A DNA stretch of 64,000 nt from Myxococcales bacterium (GCA_025359105.1 JANYHK010000016.1:62001-126000); one strand, 5' to 3'; counted from the stretch's first letter, positions 45,809 to 56,206 are shown. Program-made: numbers and translations. The notes: a model not told the origin generated them from the letters alone.

Positions 45809-46977
45809 CGCTCCTCCGCGCGCAGCCGAGCAATCGCAGCGCGCACGTGGGGCGCGGCGACCTCGTGCACCTCCTTGCCGGCGCCGGCGGCGGTCAGCAT
45901 CGTCACCGTGAGCTCGCCGCCTAGGTGCTCGCGAAACTCCTCGAGCCCGGCCAGTACGTGCTCGGGGCGTTCGAGCGCGTCGTCCCAGAGCCGAAACCCG
46001 AGCGCGCGCAGCGTCGCGAGCGTCCGCTCAGGCACGCTCGCGTCGCAGAGCGCCATCTTCTCGCTGACGATCGTGTCGATCGCGAGGCCGATCGCCACCG
46101 CCTCGCCGTGGCGCAGCGCGTTCGCGGTGAGGGATTCGAGCTTGTGCGCTGCCCAGTGCCCGAAGTCGAGCGGGCGCGCGCTCCCCATCTCGAACGGATC
46201 ACCGCCGTTCGCGATGTGGTCGAGGTGCATGTCGGCGCTCTTCTGAACGAGCTCGGTCACGAGCGCCTGATCGCCGGCCACGAGGCCCGTCGCGCTCGCG
46301 CCGATCCACGCGAACATCTCCGCGTCCTTCACGAGCGCGACCTTGACCGCCTCCGCCATGCCGGCGCGGCGATCGCGCGGCGACAAGGTCTCCAGCATGG
46401 CGGAGTCGCACACGACGGCGAAAGGAGGCGCGAACGCCCCGAGGAAGTTCTTCTTCCCGAACAGGTTGACGCCACACTTCACGCCGACGCCGCTGTCCGC
46501 CTGAGCGAGGACCGTCGACGGGACGCGCACGACCCGGACGCCGCGGTGCGCGGTCGCGGCGGCGTAGCCGACCATGTCGAGCATCGCGCCGCCGCCCAGC
46601 GCGACGACGAACGCGTGACGGTCGAGCTTGTCCTTCTCGATGCGGGCGAGGACGCGGTCGAGGTGCTCGCGCTCGTTCTTCGCGCGTTCGCCACCCGGCA
46701 CGACGAGCGGCTCGCCGCTGAGCGTGAAGCGGCCGTCGTGCGCCCGGGCATAACCGGCGATCGACTCCAGCAGCCCGGGTGTCGCGTCGCGCAGCCCTTC
46801 GTCCACGACGAACAGCGCGCGGTGGCGCCTGTCGGGCTCGCGCCGCCCGAGCGCGTCGGCGAGCGCCCGGTTCGATTCGCCCAGGACGCCGCGCGTGAAC
46901 ACCACGGGGTAGTCGAACGGGACGCGGATCTGTTGGACACGCTGCACGCGCCCGGAGCTTCCCACACGGTCGGGCAC
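45805..46977 (-). CDS. eboD: EboD, 3-dehydroquinate-synthase-like sugar phosphate cyclase
   Basis: Sugar phosphate cyclase of 390 aa related to AroB. NAD-binding region: LVVPGGERAKNE, VVALGGGAMLDMVGYAAATAHRG. Zinc ligands: AGMAEAVKVALVKD (Glu), DFGHWAAHKLE (His), ALRHGEAVAIG (His). It should form a cyclitol from a sugar phosphate; the product of EboD is not established. Start GTG 46977 is the first in frame; a start a few codons inside is possible. It leads the eboDEC transcript, with 349 bp of upstream DNA shared with the divergent dehydrogenase gene. Confidence 0.9.
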   Translation of the reverse strand: MPDRVGSSGRVQRVQQIRVPFDYPVVFTRGVLGESNRALADALGRREPDRRHRALFVVDEGLRDATPGLLESIAGYARAHDGRFTLSGEPLVVPGGERAKNEREHLDRVLARIEKDKLDRHAFVVALGGGAMLDMVGYAAATAHRGVRVVRVPSTVLAQADSGVGVKCGVNLFGKKNFLGAFAPPFAVVCDSAMLETLSPRDRRAGMAEAVKVALVKDAEMFAWIGASATGLVAGDQALVTELVQKSADMHLDHIANGGDPFEMGSARPLDFGHWAAHKLESLTANALRHGEAVAIGLAIDTIVSEKMALCDASVPERTLATLRALGFRLWDDALERPEHVLAGLEEFREHLGGELTVTMLTAAGAGKEVHEVAAPHVRAAIARLRAEER

Positions 46978-47326
46978 GAAGGAAGGCGACGGCGCGCGAC
47001 ATGACCCCGCGAAGGGTGTCAGGCCAGCAGCGCAAACAAGGCCGCGGGGCGGTGGGCAGCGACGGCGGGGTGGGGCAGGGACTCCCCTGTCGTGGGTGGA
47101 TCAGACGAGGGGCATCTGACGCGCTGCGGCGTACAACCAGATCAAAAGATAACCACCCGGTCACACTTTTGACCACTTAGGCCCATCGTTTTGCACTGCA
47201 ATTGCATGAAATCACATCATTTGGACCTCACGGACTACGGCCCAAAGTGTGCAAATGCCTACATCGGCGCCTGTCGGTCGCCGCGCTTCTGACTTCTGCC
47301 GCTTCATCTACCAAGGGGACTTCGCC
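46978..47326. promoter_or_regulatory. Divergent intergenic region with AT-rich control patch
   Basis: 349 bp without a gene, between eboD and the dehydrogenase. The part 47130-47260 is much more AT-rich than its surroundings. It contains a perfect palindrome TGCAATTGCA (47197-47206) and a wide inverted repeat CACACTTT (47162-47169)/AAAGTGTG (47244-47251), next to a second pair-like set CACTTAGGCCC/GGCCCAAAGTG. No convincing -35/-10 pair is seen. Likely promoter and regulator sites for one or both genes. Confidence 0.45.
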
Positions 47327-50314
47327 ATGACCCGCCGCCTGATCCAAGCCGCCGCCCTCGCCGTGAGCGTCGCTGTGGCCTCCATCTCCGGCTTCGCCTG
47401 CTCGAGCTCGGGTGGGAGCGACGACTCTTCCGAGTCGGCGGACACGACGTGCAATTCCCCGGTCGGCGGCATCCGCCTCCAGCCCGCGTTCGCGAGCCTG
47501 CAGTTCGTCATCCCGACGACGCTGGTGCGCACCCCCGACGACTCGACCTGGTTCGTCGCCGAGAAGGCCGGCACCATCAAGAGCTTCGCGAACCGCGACG
47601 ACGTGCAGAGCGCCGACGTGCTCCTCGACATCCGCGACCGCGTGAACAGCGGCGACCGCGAGCCGGGCATCAACGGCCTCGCCATCCACCCGCGCTGGCC
47701 CGCCGTCCCCGAGGTCTACGTGACCTACGACGGCTTCGTGAATGGCGCTGGCTACCAGTGGCGCATGTCGCGCTTCGTCAGCAAAGACGGCGGCAAGACG
47801 CTCGATCCGGGCACCGAAAAGGTTCTTTTTTCGGCGAACAAGCCGGCGAGTGAGCACAACGGCGGGCAGATGAACTTCCACCCGACCGAGGTCGGCGTGA
47901 CGGGCGTGCCCCTCCTCTACATCAGCGTCGGCGACTCGGAGCAGGCCAAAGGGCCGCTCGGCAACTCGCAGAACACCAACTCGATCTTCGGAAAATTCCT
48001 CCGCATCGACGTCCTCGACGCCGCGACCCGCCAGCAGAAGGGCATCGAGTTCGACGCGCCCGCCGACAACCCGTTCGGCCCGCAGGGCGAGTTCCCCCCC
48101 AAAGTGACCGGTGCGACCGTCAGCCCGCGCGGCTTGAAGGAGATCTACTCCTGGGGCCACCGCAACCCGTGGCGCTGGAACTTCGATCAGCACGACGGCA
48201 AGGTCGACATCTGGGAGGCCGAGGTTGGCCAGGACGCGTTCGAAGAGATCAACATCGTCCGCAAGGCCCACAACTACGGCTGGAACGTCAAGGAAGGCCT
48301 CCACCGCCAGCAGTTCTGCCGCGAGTTCGGCAACTGCCAGGGCGCGCCGCTCGGCGTGTGCGACGCGGCGGTCGACCGCTGCGCGACCGACAAGCCCTTC
48401 ACCGACCCCATCATCGAGGTCCCGCACCGCGCCGATCCGAACGATCCGCTCACCAAGAACACGAGCGGCTACGTCGCGTCGTCGGTCACCGGCGGCTTCG
48501 TCTACCGCGGCCGGAGCTCCGGCATGTCGAGCCTCCTCGGCCACTTCATCTACGCCGACTTCCAGAACGGCCAGGTCTACGCGGCGATCGACAACGCCAA
48601 GATGCCGTCGAACCTCCGCGCGGCCGGCGGCCCGCTGACGCCGCTGCGCATCGGCAACGGCGAGATGATCACGAGCTTCCAGACCGACGCGAGCGGCGAG
48701 ATGCTCGCCCTCGGCTTCCACGGCGGGATCTATCGCCTGGTGGCGGGCTCGTGCCCGCGCCTGCCCGACCCGAACGCGCGCTCGTACGTGTTCCTCTCGA
48801 AGCAGGGCATCCTCAGCTTCCAGGAGGGGCTCGAGTACCTCTTGCTCGCCAACCCCGACGTGCCTCAGCTGAAGTCGTTCCGGATCAACGCCCGGAAGGT
48901 CCCCAAGGACGTGAAGGATTTCGGCGCCTTCGCCGGCCCCGACTACACGCTCGGGCAGTGGAAGACGCAGTTCATGGCGGGCCCGACGATCAGCGCCCTC
49001 TACAAGAACGATCTCGACCTCGGCTTCTGGCGCCAGATGGTCTGCAGCAAGGACATCTCGCCGGGCGTCGGCGGTTGCGCCGTCACCAACTGGCCGGCGA
49101 CCGACGATCCCAACGGCGACCCGCGCAACGGCAACCCGCTGACCCCTGACCCGGCCCAGCTCGGCGACGACAAGACGAACCTCGGCACGGTCACGATGAG
49201 CCTTAGCCCCACCGGGCAGGTCCGCTTCTACGTCTTCGGCGGCAAGGCTCCGCACAAGATCCAGCCGTTCGCCGTCCTCGACGGTGAGGGCGCCAAGGTG
49301 GCCCCCGCGCTCTGCACGCCATGCCACGGCGGCACCTACGCCGGCAGCGCCGACGTCGGGTCGATCTTCCGCGAGTTCGAGCCCAGCGCCCTGAAGAAGC
49401 ACCCCTCGCTGAGCCAGGACGCCGCCGAGCAGCAGTGGTTCGACCTGAACCAGATCATCCGCGCGACGAACCAGAAGGTGCGCGGCACGGCGACGCAGCC
49501 GCTCGCCAACGGCGTGGCCACGAGCCAGGCCATCATCGACTACATCGGGTCGATGTACCCGACGGGCGCGCCACCGGCGATTCCGAACAGCGACGCGCGC
49601 CACCTCCCCAAGAGCTACACCGACAACGCGGATGGCGTGACGCCGCAGTACAAGCAATCCAAGGTCGACCTCTACTCCAAGCTCATCGGCCCGTACTGCT
49701 CAAGCTGCCACCGCTACAACAACACCGACCTCGACAAGTACGACTTCGTGCAGAACCTGTCGGTCTCGAGCGGCGCGGACGTGCTCCTGCACCAGCTCAT
49801 CTTCCCCATCGCCAACGATCCGCAGCGCCTCACGCTACCGCAGATGCCGCAGTCGGCGTTCCAGCAGTTCAAGCTGGTCGGGGACCGCGACGCCATCAAC
49901 TCCATCAACGCCTGGGTCGGGCAGGTGCACAACCCGCGCGTGCCGGAGTGCGAGATCACGTTCACCGTGCGCACGGACTTCAACCAGCCGCAGTTCGATC
50001 CGGCCAACGAGGCGCTCCGCATCCTCGGGCAGACCACGCCACCCCAGGGCATGGGCGCGCTCGGCGGTCCGGATCCCCTCAGCAACTGGCGCGCGGCCGA
50101 TCCGGGGCTCGACCTCACGCAGACCACCTCGGATGCCACGGGCCGATTCCGCTACACCGGCCACGCGAGCTTCCCGCAAGGGGCACGCATCGAGTTCAAG
50201 GCCGTCGTCGGCAAGAACGAGTCGATCCGCTTCGAGCTCAACGGTCAGGGCAACCACCAGCTGGTCGTCCCGAACACGACGACCACGAACATCGACCTCG
50301 ACTGGACCAACTAG
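47327..50314 (+). CDS. Glucose/sorbosone dehydrogenase fused to cytochrome c and CBM20-like domains
   Basis: Exported fusion of 995 aa. ATG 47327 (AAGGGGA upstream) starts a signal ending FACSSS, a possible but non-standard lipobox. Residues about 40-430: quinoprotein sugar dehydrogenase beta-propeller (NGGQMNFHPTEVG, IFGKFLRIDV, SWGHRNPWRWNFD, HNYGWNVKEG). Two haem sites follow: ALCTPCHGG near 665 and YCSSCHRYN near 795. The last 120 residues (from CEITFTVRTDF, with LSNWRAADPG, ARIEFKAVVG, VPNTTTTNIDLDWTN) look like a CBM20 starch-binding domain. Probably oxidises polysaccharide-derived sugar at the surface and passes electrons to its own haems. Confidence 0.8.
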   Translation: MTRRLIQAAALAVSVAVASISGFACSSSGGSDDSSESADTTCNSPVGGIRLQPAFASLQFVIPTTLVRTPDDSTWFVAEKAGTIKSFANRDDVQSADVLLDIRDRVNSGDREPGINGLAIHPRWPAVPEVYVTYDGFVNGAGYQWRMSRFVSKDGGKTLDPGTEKVLFSANKPASEHNGGQMNFHPTEVGVTGVPLLYISVGDSEQAKGPLGNSQNTNSIFGKFLRIDVLDAATRQQKGIEFDAPADNPFGPQGEFPPKVTGATVSPRGLKEIYSWGHRNPWRWNFDQHDGKVDIWEAEVGQDAFEEINIVRKAHNYGWNVKEGLHRQQFCREFGNCQGAPLGVCDAAVDRCATDKPFTDPIIEVPHRADPNDPLTKNTSGYVASSVTGGFVYRGRSSGMSSLLGHFIYADFQNGQVYAAIDNAKMPSNLRAAGGPLTPLRIGNGEMITSFQTDASGEMLALGFHGGIYRLVAGSCPRLPDPNARSYVFLSKQGILSFQEGLEYLLLANPDVPQLKSFRINARKVPKDVKDFGAFAGPDYTLGQWKTQFMAGPTISALYKNDLDLGFWRQMVCSKDISPGVGGCAVTNWPATDDPNGDPRNGNPLTPDPAQLGDDKTNLGTVTMSLSPTGQVRFYVFGGKAPHKIQPFAVLDGEGAKVAPALCTPCHGGTYAGSADVGSIFREFEPSALKKHPSLSQDAAEQQWFDLNQIIRATNQKVRGTATQPLANGVATSQAIIDYIGSMYPTGAPPAIPNSDARHLPKSYTDNADGVTPQYKQSKVDLYSKLIGPYCSSCHRYNNTDLDKYDFVQNLSVSSGADVLLHQLIFPIANDPQRLTLPQMPQSAFQQFKLVGDRDAINSINAWVGQVHNPRVPECEITFTVRTDFNQPQFDPANEALRILGQTTPPQGMGALGGPDPLSNWRAADPGLDLTQTTSDATGRFRYTGHASFPQGARIEFKAVVGKNESIRFELNGQGNHQLVVPNTTTTNIDLDWTN

Positions 50315-50329
50315 GGGGGAACCTTCGCG

Positions 50330-52990
50330 GTGACGAGGCCCTCCAACACCGTCACCGCGTCCCGCGACTGGATCAGCGGGGAAGAGCCGACCAGCCCCGG
50401 CGCGCTCCCTCGCGGGCTGCGCGTCGGTCGCTACCAGCTCCTCCGCATGCTCGGCGAGGGGGGCATGGGGACGGTGTACCTCGCCCGCGATCCCGAGCTC
50501 GATCGAGACGTCGCCCTGAAGCAGCTTCACCGCCACCTGGGCGGCGGGGACGACGCGCAGAGCCGGCTGCTCCGCGAGGCGCGGAGCATGGCGCGCCTGT
50601 CCCATCCCAACGTCGTCACCGTTTACGACGTCCTCATTCACGAGGGACGCCTCGTCCTCGCGATGGAGCTCGTCCAGGGCGAGACGCTGCGCGCGTGGCT
50701 GACGAGCGAGCGACGCCCGTGGCGCGAGGTCGTCGGCAAGTTCGGCCAGGCGGGGCGCGGGCTCGTCGCAGCGCACGCGGTGGGCCTGGTGCACCGCGAT
50801 TTCAAGCCGGACAACGTGCTCGTGGGCGAGGACGGGCGCGTCCGTGTCACCGACTTCGGTCTCGCGCGGCCAGCGGTCGACACGGAGGCGGAAACGGAGG
50901 CGGAGACGAAGGCGGACGGAGTCGACCTCGAAAGGACGACCGAGCCGCGCCCCGCCGTCGATGCGCTGGCGGCGACCATGACGCGCTCGGGTCTCTTGAT
51001 GGGGACGCCCGCGTACATGGCGCCGGAGCAACACCGCGGCCGCTCCGACGCGCGCAGCGACCAGTTCGCCTTCTGCGCGTCGCTCCACGAGGCGCTCTCC
51101 GGCGAGCTTCCTTTCGCCGGAGACACGTGGGACGAGCTGCGCAAAGCCGTCGAGCTCGGGCAGCCCCGGAGCCTGCCGGCCGATCGCGCGCCCCCCTGGG
51201 TGCAGCGGATCGTCCGGCGCGGCCTCTCTGCCGATCCCGCCGCGCGCTTCGAATCGATGGAGGCGCTGCTCGCTGCGCTGGGCCGCGATCCTGCCGTGCG
51301 TCGTCGGCGCTGGCTGGTTTCGAGCGTGGTCGCGCTCGGCGTGACGGCAGCGTGCGTCGTCGGCTACTCGCAGGCCAAGCTTCGCGCGCGCGGGATGTGC
51401 GTCGGCGCCGAGGCGCGCATGGACGGGGTGTGGGACGGCGCCGTAAAGAAGGACGTGGCGGCCTCGTTCGTGGCGACCAAGAAGCCTTACGCGGCGGACG
51501 CATGGCGCGGCGTCGAGCAAGCCCTCGACGCGTACGCGCGCGGGTGGACCGCCATGCACACCGAGGCGTGCGAGGCCACGCGTGTGCGCGGCGAGCAGTC
51601 CGAGGCGCTCCTCGATTTACGGATGGCGTGTCTGGCCGAGCGACGCGAGGAGCTGAAGAGCGTGGCCGCCTCCCTCCGCGAGGCCGACGCGCCCACGGTT
51701 CGCCAGTCGGTGCAGACGGCGCAGTCGCTCCGGACGCTCACGGCCTGCGCCGACGCACGGGCCCTGCGCGCGCTCCCGGAGCCGCCGGACAGCGTGAAGG
51801 AGCGCGTGCGTGAGCTCGCGGCGGAGATAGGCCGGGCGCGCGGCCTGCAGAACGTCGGGCGCTACGCGGAGGCGCTCGCCGTCGCGCAGCACGTCGCGGA
51901 CGAGGCGGAAAAGCTGAAGTTTGCGCCCCTCGAGGCGGAGGCGCTGGTCGAGGTGGCATGGGTGCAGCGCAGCAACGGGGACTCCGAGGCGTCGGAGAAG
52001 ACCCTGTACCGCGCCGCCTTCCTCGCCGACGGCGCCGGGGACGATCGCGATCGCGCCTGGGCGTGGACGTCGCTGCTCTACGGCGCTGCGTACACGTCGA
52101 AGAAGAAGGACGGCGCCGACCTCCTCCGCCAGCAGGCGATCGCCTCGGCCAAGCGCCTTCCCGGCGACGTCGAGCTGCAGGCGACGCTGGACGGCGTACT
52201 CGGCGCGCTCCTCCTCGACGAGGAGAAGAGGCCGGAGGCGCGTACGGCGTTCGAGCGACAGCTCGCGACCCACGAGCGCGCGCACGGCAAGGACTGCGCG
52301 CACGCCTACGTGCCGCTCACGAACATCGGTCTCTCGTTCCTGCACGAGCACGACAACGCGCGCGCGCTCGAGGCGTACCGCCGCGCGCTCGCTGTCGCCG
52401 AGAAGGCGCTCGGCCCGAGCAGCCCCGACACGGCGCTCGTCGTCGGTCAGATCGGCTCGGCCCAGGACGACGCCGGCGACTACGCGCAGGCCGAGGCGAG
52501 CTACCGGAGGGCCGCTGCGATCGTCGACGCGGCGCTCGGCTCGGAGAACGCCGGTCTCGCGATCCACCTCGGCAACCTGGCGCGCGCTCTGTCGAACCAG
52601 GAGCGCTACGAGGAGGCCACGCCCATCGCCGAACGCGCGCTCGCGATCCGGGAGAAGGCGCTGGGCCCCACGCACATGAAGCTCATCTACCCGCTGGTGG
52701 CGCTTGGCGAGGCGCTCGTCGGCAGCCGCCAGCACGCGCGGGCCGTTCCGATCCTCGAGCGCGCCCTCGACCTGAAGCTCACGGCGACCGTGGGAACGGT
52801 GCGCGCCGAGGCCAAGTTCAGCCTGGCGCGGGCGCTCGACGAGGTGGGGAAGGGGCGAGACTTGGAGCGCGCGCGCACGCTCGCGATCGAGGCGAAGGAG
52901 GAGCTGCAGAAGAGCACCGGCCCGCGCGATCAGCGACTGCTGGGGCGTGTCGAGGAGTGGCTTCGGATGCGGATGCTCGCGAAACGCTGA
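50330..52990 (+). CDS. Ser/Thr protein kinase with TPR tail
   Basis: Membrane kinase of 886 aa, GTG start 50330 with AGGGGGGAA upstream. Kinase domain about residues 35-300: [52 protein letters not shown] short Glu/Ala-rich insert follows the DFG segment. One membrane helix at about 325-345 ([19 protein letters not shown]). Then about 12 TPR-like helical hairpins (residues about 500-860; units such as [20 protein letters not shown] and [20 protein letters not shown]). 15 bp after the dehydrogenase, so probably in the same operon. Confidence 0.85.
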   Translation: MTRPSNTVTASRDWISGEEPTSPGALPRGLRVGRYQLLRMLGEGGMGTVYLARDPELDRDVALKQLHRHLGGGDDAQSRLLREARSMARLSHPNVVTVYDVLIHEGRLVLAMELVQGETLRAWLTSERRPWREVVGKFGQAGRGLVAAHAVGLVHRDFKPDNVLVGEDGRVRVTDFGLARPAVDTEAETEAETKADGVDLERTTEPRPAVDALAATMTRSGLLMGTPAYMAPEQHRGRSDARSDQFAFCASLHEALSGELPFAGDTWDELRKAVELGQPRSLPADRAPPWVQRIVRRGLSADPAARFESMEALLAALGRDPAVRRRRWLVSSVVALGVTAACVVGYSQAKLRARGMCVGAEARMDGVWDGAVKKDVAASFVATKKPYAADAWRGVEQALDAYARGWTAMHTEACEATRVRGEQSEALLDLRMACLAERREELKSVAASLREADAPTVRQSVQTAQSLRTLTACADARALRALPEPPDSVKERVRELAAEIGRARGLQNVGRYAEALAVAQHVADEAEKLKFAPLEAEALVEVAWVQRSNGDSEASEKTLYRAAFLADGAGDDRDRAWAWTSLLYGAAYTSKKKDGADLLRQQAIASAKRLPGDVELQATLDGVLGALLLDEEKRPEARTAFERQLATHERAHGKDCAHAYVPLTNIGLSFLHEHDNARALEAYRRALAVAEKALGPSSPDTALVVGQIGSAQDDAGDYAQAEASYRRAAAIVDAALGSENAGLAIHLGNLARALSNQERYEEATPIAERALAIREKALGPTHMKLIYPLVALGEALVGSRQHARAVPILERALDLKLTATVGTVRAEAKFSLARALDEVGKGRDLERARTLAIEAKEELQKSTGPRDQRLLGRVEEWLRMRMLAKR

Positions 52991-53013
52991 CCGCCGCGGT
53001 ACCCTGCCTCGCC

Positions 53014-54075
53014 ATGCCGAAGCCCAAAGCGCCCACCGAAGAAGCGCGCGCGCGGCCGATCGACGGCGCGGTCCAGGGGGACGACGCGCGCTACGACCGC
53101 ACGCTCCGGCCCAAGACCTTCGACGACTACATCGGGCAGACCAAGCACAAGGAAAACCTGAAAGTCTTCGTCGAAGCCGCGCGTCGCCGGGGCGAGCCGC
53201 TCGACCACCTCCTCTTGTGCGGGCCGCCAGGGCTGGGCAAGACGACCCTGGCGCAGATCCTCGCCCACGAGATGGGCGTGCAGCTCCACATGACGAACGG
53301 CCCGGTCGTCGAGCACAAGGGCGCGCTGGCGGGGCTGCTCACCAAGCTGGCCCCGAACGACATCCTCTTCATCGACGAGGTGCACCGCCTGAACCCGGTC
53401 GTCGAGGAGAGCCTCTACCCGGCGATGGAGGACTTTCGCATCGACGTCATGACCGGCGAGGGAGCGTTCGCCTCCGCCATCCAGATCCAGCTGCATCCGT
53501 TCACGCTGGTCGGCGCGACGACGCGCACCGGGATGCTTACGGCGCCGCTGTTCTCGCGCTTCGGTCACGTCGTGCGCCTCGACTTCTACCCGGTCGAGGA
53601 GCTTGCCAAGATCGTCGCCCGCAGCGCCGGCCTGCTGGAGGTCCGCTGCGAGCCCGACGCCGCGACCGAGATCGCGCGGCGCGCGCGCGGCACGCCTCGC
53701 ATCGCCAACCGCCTGCTGCGGCGCGTCCGCGACTTCGCCGAGGTGCTCGGCACCGGCCAGATCGATGCCCGGACCGCCATAGGCGCCTGCGAGCGCCTCG
53801 AGGTCGACGCGGCGGGGTTCGACGAAATGGACCGTCGCCTCCTCAAGATCATCATCGAGGACTACGACGGCGGCCCGGTCGGCGTGGAGACGCTCGCCGC
53901 CGCCCTCGGCGAGCCGCGCGACACGATCGAGGACGTGTACGAGCCCTACCTCCTGCAGCAGGGCTTCCTCGGCCGGACGCCGCGCGGCCGCATCGCCACG
54001 CGAAAGGCGTACGAGCACCTCGGCAAGAAGGAGCCGAAGCGCCAGGGGCCCGGGCAGGGGGGCCTGTTCGAGTAG
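53014..54075 (+). CDS. ruvB: Holliday junction branch migration helicase subunit RuvB
   Basis: AAA+ motor of RuvAB, which moves Holliday junctions in recombination and repair. 353 aa. N-terminal [12 protein letters not shown], Walker [12 protein letters not shown], Walker [13 protein letters not shown], sensor 1 [12 protein letters not shown], arginine finger region [11 protein letters not shown], then [17 protein letters not shown] and the winged-helix end [18 protein letters not shown] 53014. The ruvA and ruvC genes are not nearby. A long inverted repeat starts 2 bp after its stop. Confidence 0.97.
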   Translation: MPKPKAPTEEARARPIDGAVQGDDARYDRTLRPKTFDDYIGQTKHKENLKVFVEAARRRGEPLDHLLLCGPPGLGKTTLAQILAHEMGVQLHMTNGPVVEHKGALAGLLTKLAPNDILFIDEVHRLNPVVEESLYPAMEDFRIDVMTGEGAFASAIQIQLHPFTLVGATTRTGMLTAPLFSRFGHVVRLDFYPVEELAKIVARSAGLLEVRCEPDAATEIARRARGTPRIANRLLRRVRDFAEVLGTGQIDARTAIGACERLEVDAAGFDEMDRRLLKIIIEDYDGGPVGVETLAAALGEPRDTIEDVYEPYLLQQGFLGRTPRGRIATRKAYEHLGKKEPKRQGPGQGGLFE

Positions 54076-54076
54076 C

Positions 54077-54164
54077 GCGACAACGAGGAGAAGGGCCATT
54101 TTCCCCGTGTGGCGGGCCTCATGTAGGTGATTCTGCGACGGGGCCCCTTCTTTCCCGTTGTCGC
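54077..54164 (+). repeat. Nested inverted repeat (88 bp) between ruvB and a two-component operon
   Basis: Outer arms GCGACAACG (54077-54085) and CGTTGTCGC (54156-54164) pair perfectly; AGAAGG pairs with CCTTCT just inside, and CCCCGT (54103-54108) with ACGGGG (54138-54143) as an inner stem. About 20 pairs in total form one long structure. It could be the ruvB terminator, a leader structure of the following gene, or a small repeat element. The gap has no other feature. Confidence 0.5.
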
Positions 54165-54184
54165 GATGGCGATCCGCTACACTT

Positions 54185-56206
54185 ATGGCTGTGCTGGGCG
54201 GTCCGGTCCTTGTCGTCGACGACGATACGGTCAGTCGACACGTATTGGTGCAAGCGCTTGCGAGCGCCGAGCTCCCCTACGTGGCGGTTGCCTCCGGCAG
54301 CGAAGCGCTGGCCCAGATCGAGCGGGTGAAGCCGTCGATCGTCCTGCTCGACCTCGTGATGCCGGCGCCCGACGGCTACCAGGTCCTCCGCATCTTGCGG
54401 GCGCGGGCAGAGACCAAGGACCTCCCCGTGGTGGTCCTGACCGGCCTCGATGCCGAGGACGAGATCGCCAAGGCCTTCGAGGCCGGCGCCGACGACTTCG
54501 TGAAGAAGCCGTTCAAGCCGGTGGAGCTCGTCGCGCGCATCCGCGGGCAACTCCGCCTGCGCGCCGCCATGGAGGAGCTCGCGAAGAAGGAGAAGGACGC
54601 GAACGTCGTCCTCGAGCTCACGCAGGCGCTCGCGTCGAACCTGGATTTTCGCGGGATCCTGTTCACCGTCGTCCAGCGGATCGCCGAGGTCGCCAAGGTC
54701 GACCGCGTGTCGATCGTCCTCGTTCGTGAGCAGGGCCAGATCGGCTATGTCGTCGCCGCGAGCGACGACGAGCACCTCCGCGATCTGCCCATCGATCTCT
54801 CGAAGTACCCGGAGATCCAGCAGGTGCTCTCGAGCGGCGAGCCCCTCGTCATCCACGACGCGGCGACCTCGTCGCTCCTCGAGATCGTCCGCCACGACGC
54901 GCAGGCGCGCGCGTTCAGCTCGCTCGCGATCCTCCCGATCCTCTACGAGGGGCGGCCGCTCGGCGTCCTCTTCTTGCGCGCGCGCCGCAGCTCCGCGTTC
55001 GGCGAGCACGAGGTCGCGCTCTGCCGGACGGTGTCTTCGGCGATGGCGATCGCGCTGCGCAACGCCCGCGTGCTTCAGTCTCTTCGCGATCAGACGCAGC
55101 AGGTCACCGTCGCGCGCTTCGAGGCCGAGCGACGGCTCAAATCGCTGCAGCGGTACGCCGACTTCTTCGAGAGCGCGGCCGACGGCATCGTGGTCCTCGA
55201 TCACGAGGGGCGACTGCTCTTCTCGAACCCCAAGGCCCGCGAGATCACCGGGTACGACGAGAACGATCTCCGCGGCCGCCGCCTCGGCGATCTGTTCGCG
55301 CCCGAGGACTCCGCGCGCGCGCACGACCTCCGCGTCGGCTTCATGAAGGGGCGCTTCCCGCAGGGCGTCGACCTTCGGATCCGTCGCAAGGACGACCGCA
55401 CCATTACCGTCAGCGTGAACTTCAACTCCGTCCTTCGCGAGGAGGGCGCCGTGCTCTCGAGCTTCCGCGACGTGACGCAGGAGCGCGCCGTCGAGACCGA
55501 GCTCGTCAAGACGAAGGACTTCCTCCAGCGCGTCATCGACGCGTCGGTCGACGCGATCATCAGCGCGGACATGAGCGGGCGCATCCTGCTCTTCAACCGC
55601 GCCGCCGAGCGTATCTACAGCAAGACGAGCGCCGAGATGATCGGCACCGACGTCCGCGGGCTCTATCCGGGGACCACCGCCAAGGAGGTCATGAAGCTGA
55701 TTCGCAGCGGCGGCGGCCGCGTCGAGGGGCTGCGGACCGACGTGATCAGCTCGAAAGGGGAGCTCGTTCCCGTGTCGCTCTCCGCCGCGCTGATCTTCGA
55801 GGGCGACACGCCCACCGGCTCGGTCGGCATCTTCACCGATCTCCGCGAGCGGATGCGCATGGAGCAGCGCCTCCAGGCCGCGCAGGAGCAGATCCTCGCG
55901 CAAGAGCGGCAGGCAATCATCGCGGAGCTCGCCGGTGCCGCGGCGCACGAGCTCAATCAGCCGCTGACCGCCGTAATCAACTACGCGCTCCTCCTGAAGC
56001 GATGGGTCGAGTCGCCGCAGGCGCTCCACGCCGTCGAGGTCATCTCCTCGGAGGCCGACCGCATGGCGGAGATCGTGAAGAAGATCGGCAAGATCACGAA
56101 GTACGAGACGAAGATGTACGTCGGTCACGCGCGCATTCTCGATCTGGACAAGGCGAGTGAGGCGGAATCGGGGGAAGCCAGGCCACTCGGAGAGGAGCCC
56201 CGATGA
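54185..56206 (+). CDS. REC-GAF-PAS-PAS-DHp protein without ATPase domain
   Basis: Cytosolic signalling protein of 673 aa. Receiver (residues 5-125): VLVVDDDTVS, phospho-Asp D56 in IVLLDLVMPAP, Lys in FVKKPF. GAF (about 140-300), PAS 1 (about 315-430, FFESAADGIVVLDHEGRLLF), PAS 2 (about 440-555, VIDASVDAIISADMSGRILL). Dimerisation/H-box with H588 (GAAAHELNQPLTAVINY). The protein ends about 85 residues after that His, so there is no HATPase domain. The next gene, overlapping by 4 bp, is a complete kinase and could phosphorylate H588 in trans. ATG 54185. Confidence 0.8.
   Translation: MAVLGGPVLVVDDDTVSRHVLVQALASAELPYVAVASGSEALAQIERVKPSIVLLDLVMPAPDGYQVLRILRARAETKDLPVVVLTGLDAEDEIAKAFEAGADDFVKKPFKPVELVARIRGQLRLRAAMEELAKKEKDANVVLELTQALASNLDFRGILFTVVQRIAEVAKVDRVSIVLVREQGQIGYVVAASDDEHLRDLPIDLSKYPEIQQVLSSGEPLVIHDAATSSLLEIVRHDAQARAFSSLAILPILYEGRPLGVLFLRARRSSAFGEHEVALCRTVSSAMAIALRNARVLQSLRDQTQQVTVARFEAERRLKSLQRYADFFESAADGIVVLDHEGRLLFSNPKAREITGYDENDLRGRRLGDLFAPEDSARAHDLRVGFMKGRFPQGVDLRIRRKDDRTITVSVNFNSVLREEGAVLSSFRDVTQERAVETELVKTKDFLQRVIDASVDAIISADMSGRILLFNRAAERIYSKTSAEMIGTDVRGLYPGTTAKEVMKLIRSGGGRVEGLRTDVISSKGELVPVSLSAALIFEGDTPTGSVGIFTDLRERMRMEQRLQAAQEQILAQERQAIIAELAGAAAHELNQPLTAVINYALLLKRWVESPQALHAVEVISSEADRMAEIVKKIGKITKYETKMYVGHARILDLDKASEAESGEARPLGEEPR

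Noticed and set aside
47176-47197. Sigma-54 promoter (GG...GC pattern) upstream of the dehydrogenase
   Set aside because: The spacing between GG and GC is 11, not the required 10, and flanking bases do not fit.
47228-49657. 809-codon open frame antisense to the dehydrogenase fusion
   Set aside because: Composition is that of a complementary-strand shadow; the sense strand has clear domains.
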